This document shows positions 63,184 to 64,000 of a stretch of DNA of 64,000 bases, piece after piece. Under the pieces are notes generated by a model. The model was given only the letters and a program-made list of their open reading frames with translations. It had not been told where the DNA came from and ran no database searches. The first letter of the stretch is position 1, and every line of letters starts with the position of its first letter. The DNA is from CAIYRG01 sp963747255. Its GTDB lineage: Bacteria; Pseudomonadota; Alphaproteobacteria; Micropepsales; Micropepsaceae. The DNA is taken from NCBI GenBank assembly GCA_963747255.1, contig CAVVEG010000006.1, positions 62,001-126,000 on the forward strand. Reading direction: 5' to 3'. The position numbers and the translations under genes are program-made.

Positions 63184-64000
63184 CTATCGGCGCGCGGGCC
63201 CGGGACCACCGCCGAAATAGCGGAAAAAGTCGCTGTCCGGAGAGATAACCACCGTGGTGTTTTCCCCCTTCAGCGAAGTCTCGTAGGCGTTCATCGACCG
63301 GTAGAAGGCGAAGAAATCGGGATCCTGCCCGAAAGCCTGCGCATATACCTTGTTCTTTTCCGCATCGCCCTCGCCGCGCGTGATTTCGGCCTGCCGGGTT
63401 GCTTCGGCCACGATCACGGTGGCGTCACGATCCGCCTTGCTGCGGATTTCCTGGGAGATTTGCTCGCCCTGTGCACGGTACTCATTGGCTTCGCGCACGC
63501 GCTCCTGGGTCATGCGGCGGTATATGGCCTCACTGTTCTGCTGCGGCAGGTCAGCGTGCCGGATGCGAACGTCCACGACCTGGATGCCGAAACCCTTACT
63601 CTCCGCGTTCATGCCATCGCGGATGTCTACCATGAGCTTGGCGCGCTCGCCGGAAAGGACAGCAGCAAAACTCTGGGAACCGAGTATGCGCCGCACATTG
63701 GAACCGAGAATTGGCCCGAGACGGACATTGGCCAGATCTTCATCGGTCAACGACTGATAAAAGCGCAACGGATCGGTGATGCGCCACCGGGCAAAAGCAT
63801 CAACCACCAGACGTTTGCGGTCCTGTGCGATCACTTCCTCGGCCGGCAAATCGAGATTGAGCACGCGCTTATCGAGGTAAAGCACGTTCTGGAAAGGCCA
63901 CGGAAGCTTCGTGTGCAGGCCGGGCGTCGTCACAACGGCGCGTGGCTCGCCGACCTGAAGTACGAGAGCCAACTGGGTCTGATTAACCGTAAAGAGCGAT
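63184..64000 (-). CDS. hflC: Protease modulator HflC, 5' end outside window
   Basis: About 272 residues visible; the 5' end runs off the right edge. The start SLFTVNQTQLALVLQVGEP matches the beginning of the SPFH/band-7 domain just after the TM anchor, followed by VIAQDRKRLVVDAFARWRITDP and IYRRMTQERVREANEYRAQG. The C-terminus is Gly/Pro-rich (FGGGPGPARR). With HflK it forms a membrane cage modulating FtsH. degP is next on the same strand. Confidence 0.93.
   Translation of the reverse strand, partial: SLFTVNQTQLALVLQVGEPRAVVTTPGLHTKLPWPFQNVLYLDKRVLNLDLPAEEVIAQDRKRLVVDAFARWRITDPLRFYQSLTDEDLANVRLGPILGSNVRRILGSQSFAAVLSGERAKLMVDIRDGMNAESKGFGIQVVDVRIRHADLPQQNSEAIYRRMTQERVREANEYRAQGEQISQEIRSKADRDATVIVAEATRQAEITRGEGDAEKNKVYAQAFGQDPDFFAFYRSMNAYETSLKGENTTVVISPDSDFFRYFGGGPGPARR

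Overview
The window looks like the chromosome of a GC-rich alphaproteobacterium. Supporting points are the rpsT / dnaA / dnaN / recF / gyrB block, a CnoX-type thioredoxin, a phosphatidylcholine pathway (PmtA-PssA-Psd), the ilvB-ilvN-ilvC-leuA-mreBCD-mrdA-rodA run, a PduO-type adenosyltransferase and an HflC-DegP pair. The content would fit a free-living heterotroph, possibly of the Rhizomicrobium/Micropepsales kind, but that genus-level guess is weak and rests only on gene content.

Layout. 1-1.8 kb: a cut-off secreted hydrolase, a GDT1-type membrane protein and an enoyl-CoA hydratase. 1.8-9.8 kb: rpsT, a rhodanese, dnaA, dnaN, recF, a 37-codon bridging ORF and gyrB. 9.9-14.2 kb: a co-directional cluster of a thioredoxin-TPR chaperone, Lon-N domain protein, Trm112-like and DUF971 proteins, an SMP-30 lactonase and a Kir-type channel. 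14.2-17.8 kb: a secreted cyclase, leuD, leuB, a CENP-V/GFA protein and a small ORF. 17.9-24.7 kb: a large autotransporter and an RND pump without an adaptor gene. 24.7-28.9 kb: an acetyltransferase, a secreted YYC-motif protein, phospholipid genes and PduO. 28.9-32.4 kb: a cobalamin riboswitch, a BtuB-like receptor and a beta-propeller protein. 32.5-43.3 kb: mixed accessory genes (TctC-type binding protein, FKBP, DUF72, a second YYC-motif protein, ABC-F ATPase, AhpD-like protein, a frameshifted PEP-mutase-family gene, a membrane protein, an FdhF/YdeP-like molybdoenzyme, PaiB). 43.4-47.7 kb: katG, then a scar made of fused pieces of three genes of types often found in defence islands, next to tRNA-Lys. 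47.8-64 kb: cell elongation genes, branched-chain amino acid genes with a clear attenuator, a miaA gene with an in-frame stop, serB, an acetyltransferase, degP and the 3' part of hflC.

How the parts work together. DnaA, the beta clamp, RecF and GyrB form a replication block. PssA, Psd and PmtA give phosphatidylserine, then phosphatidylethanolamine, then phosphatidylcholine. A B12 riboswitch precedes the BtuB-like receptor, and PduO on the other strand would make adenosylcobalamin. IlvB/N, IlvC, LeuA, LeuB and LeuD cover most of valine and leucine synthesis; ilvB is preceded by a 15-residue peptide with Ile-Leu-Val-Leu in tandem and a terminator hairpin. MreBCD, PBP2 and RodA form the elongasome.

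Most notable points: the scar of gene fragments beside tRNA-Lys; the apparently leaderless ilv attenuator; a premature stop in miaA; a frameshift in a PEP-mutase-family gene; a small ORF linked by 4-nt overlaps to both recF and gyrB; and a pair of palindromic sites upstream of leuA. All coordinates, motifs and hairpins were read by eye; no database search, structure prediction or base-composition calculation was run.
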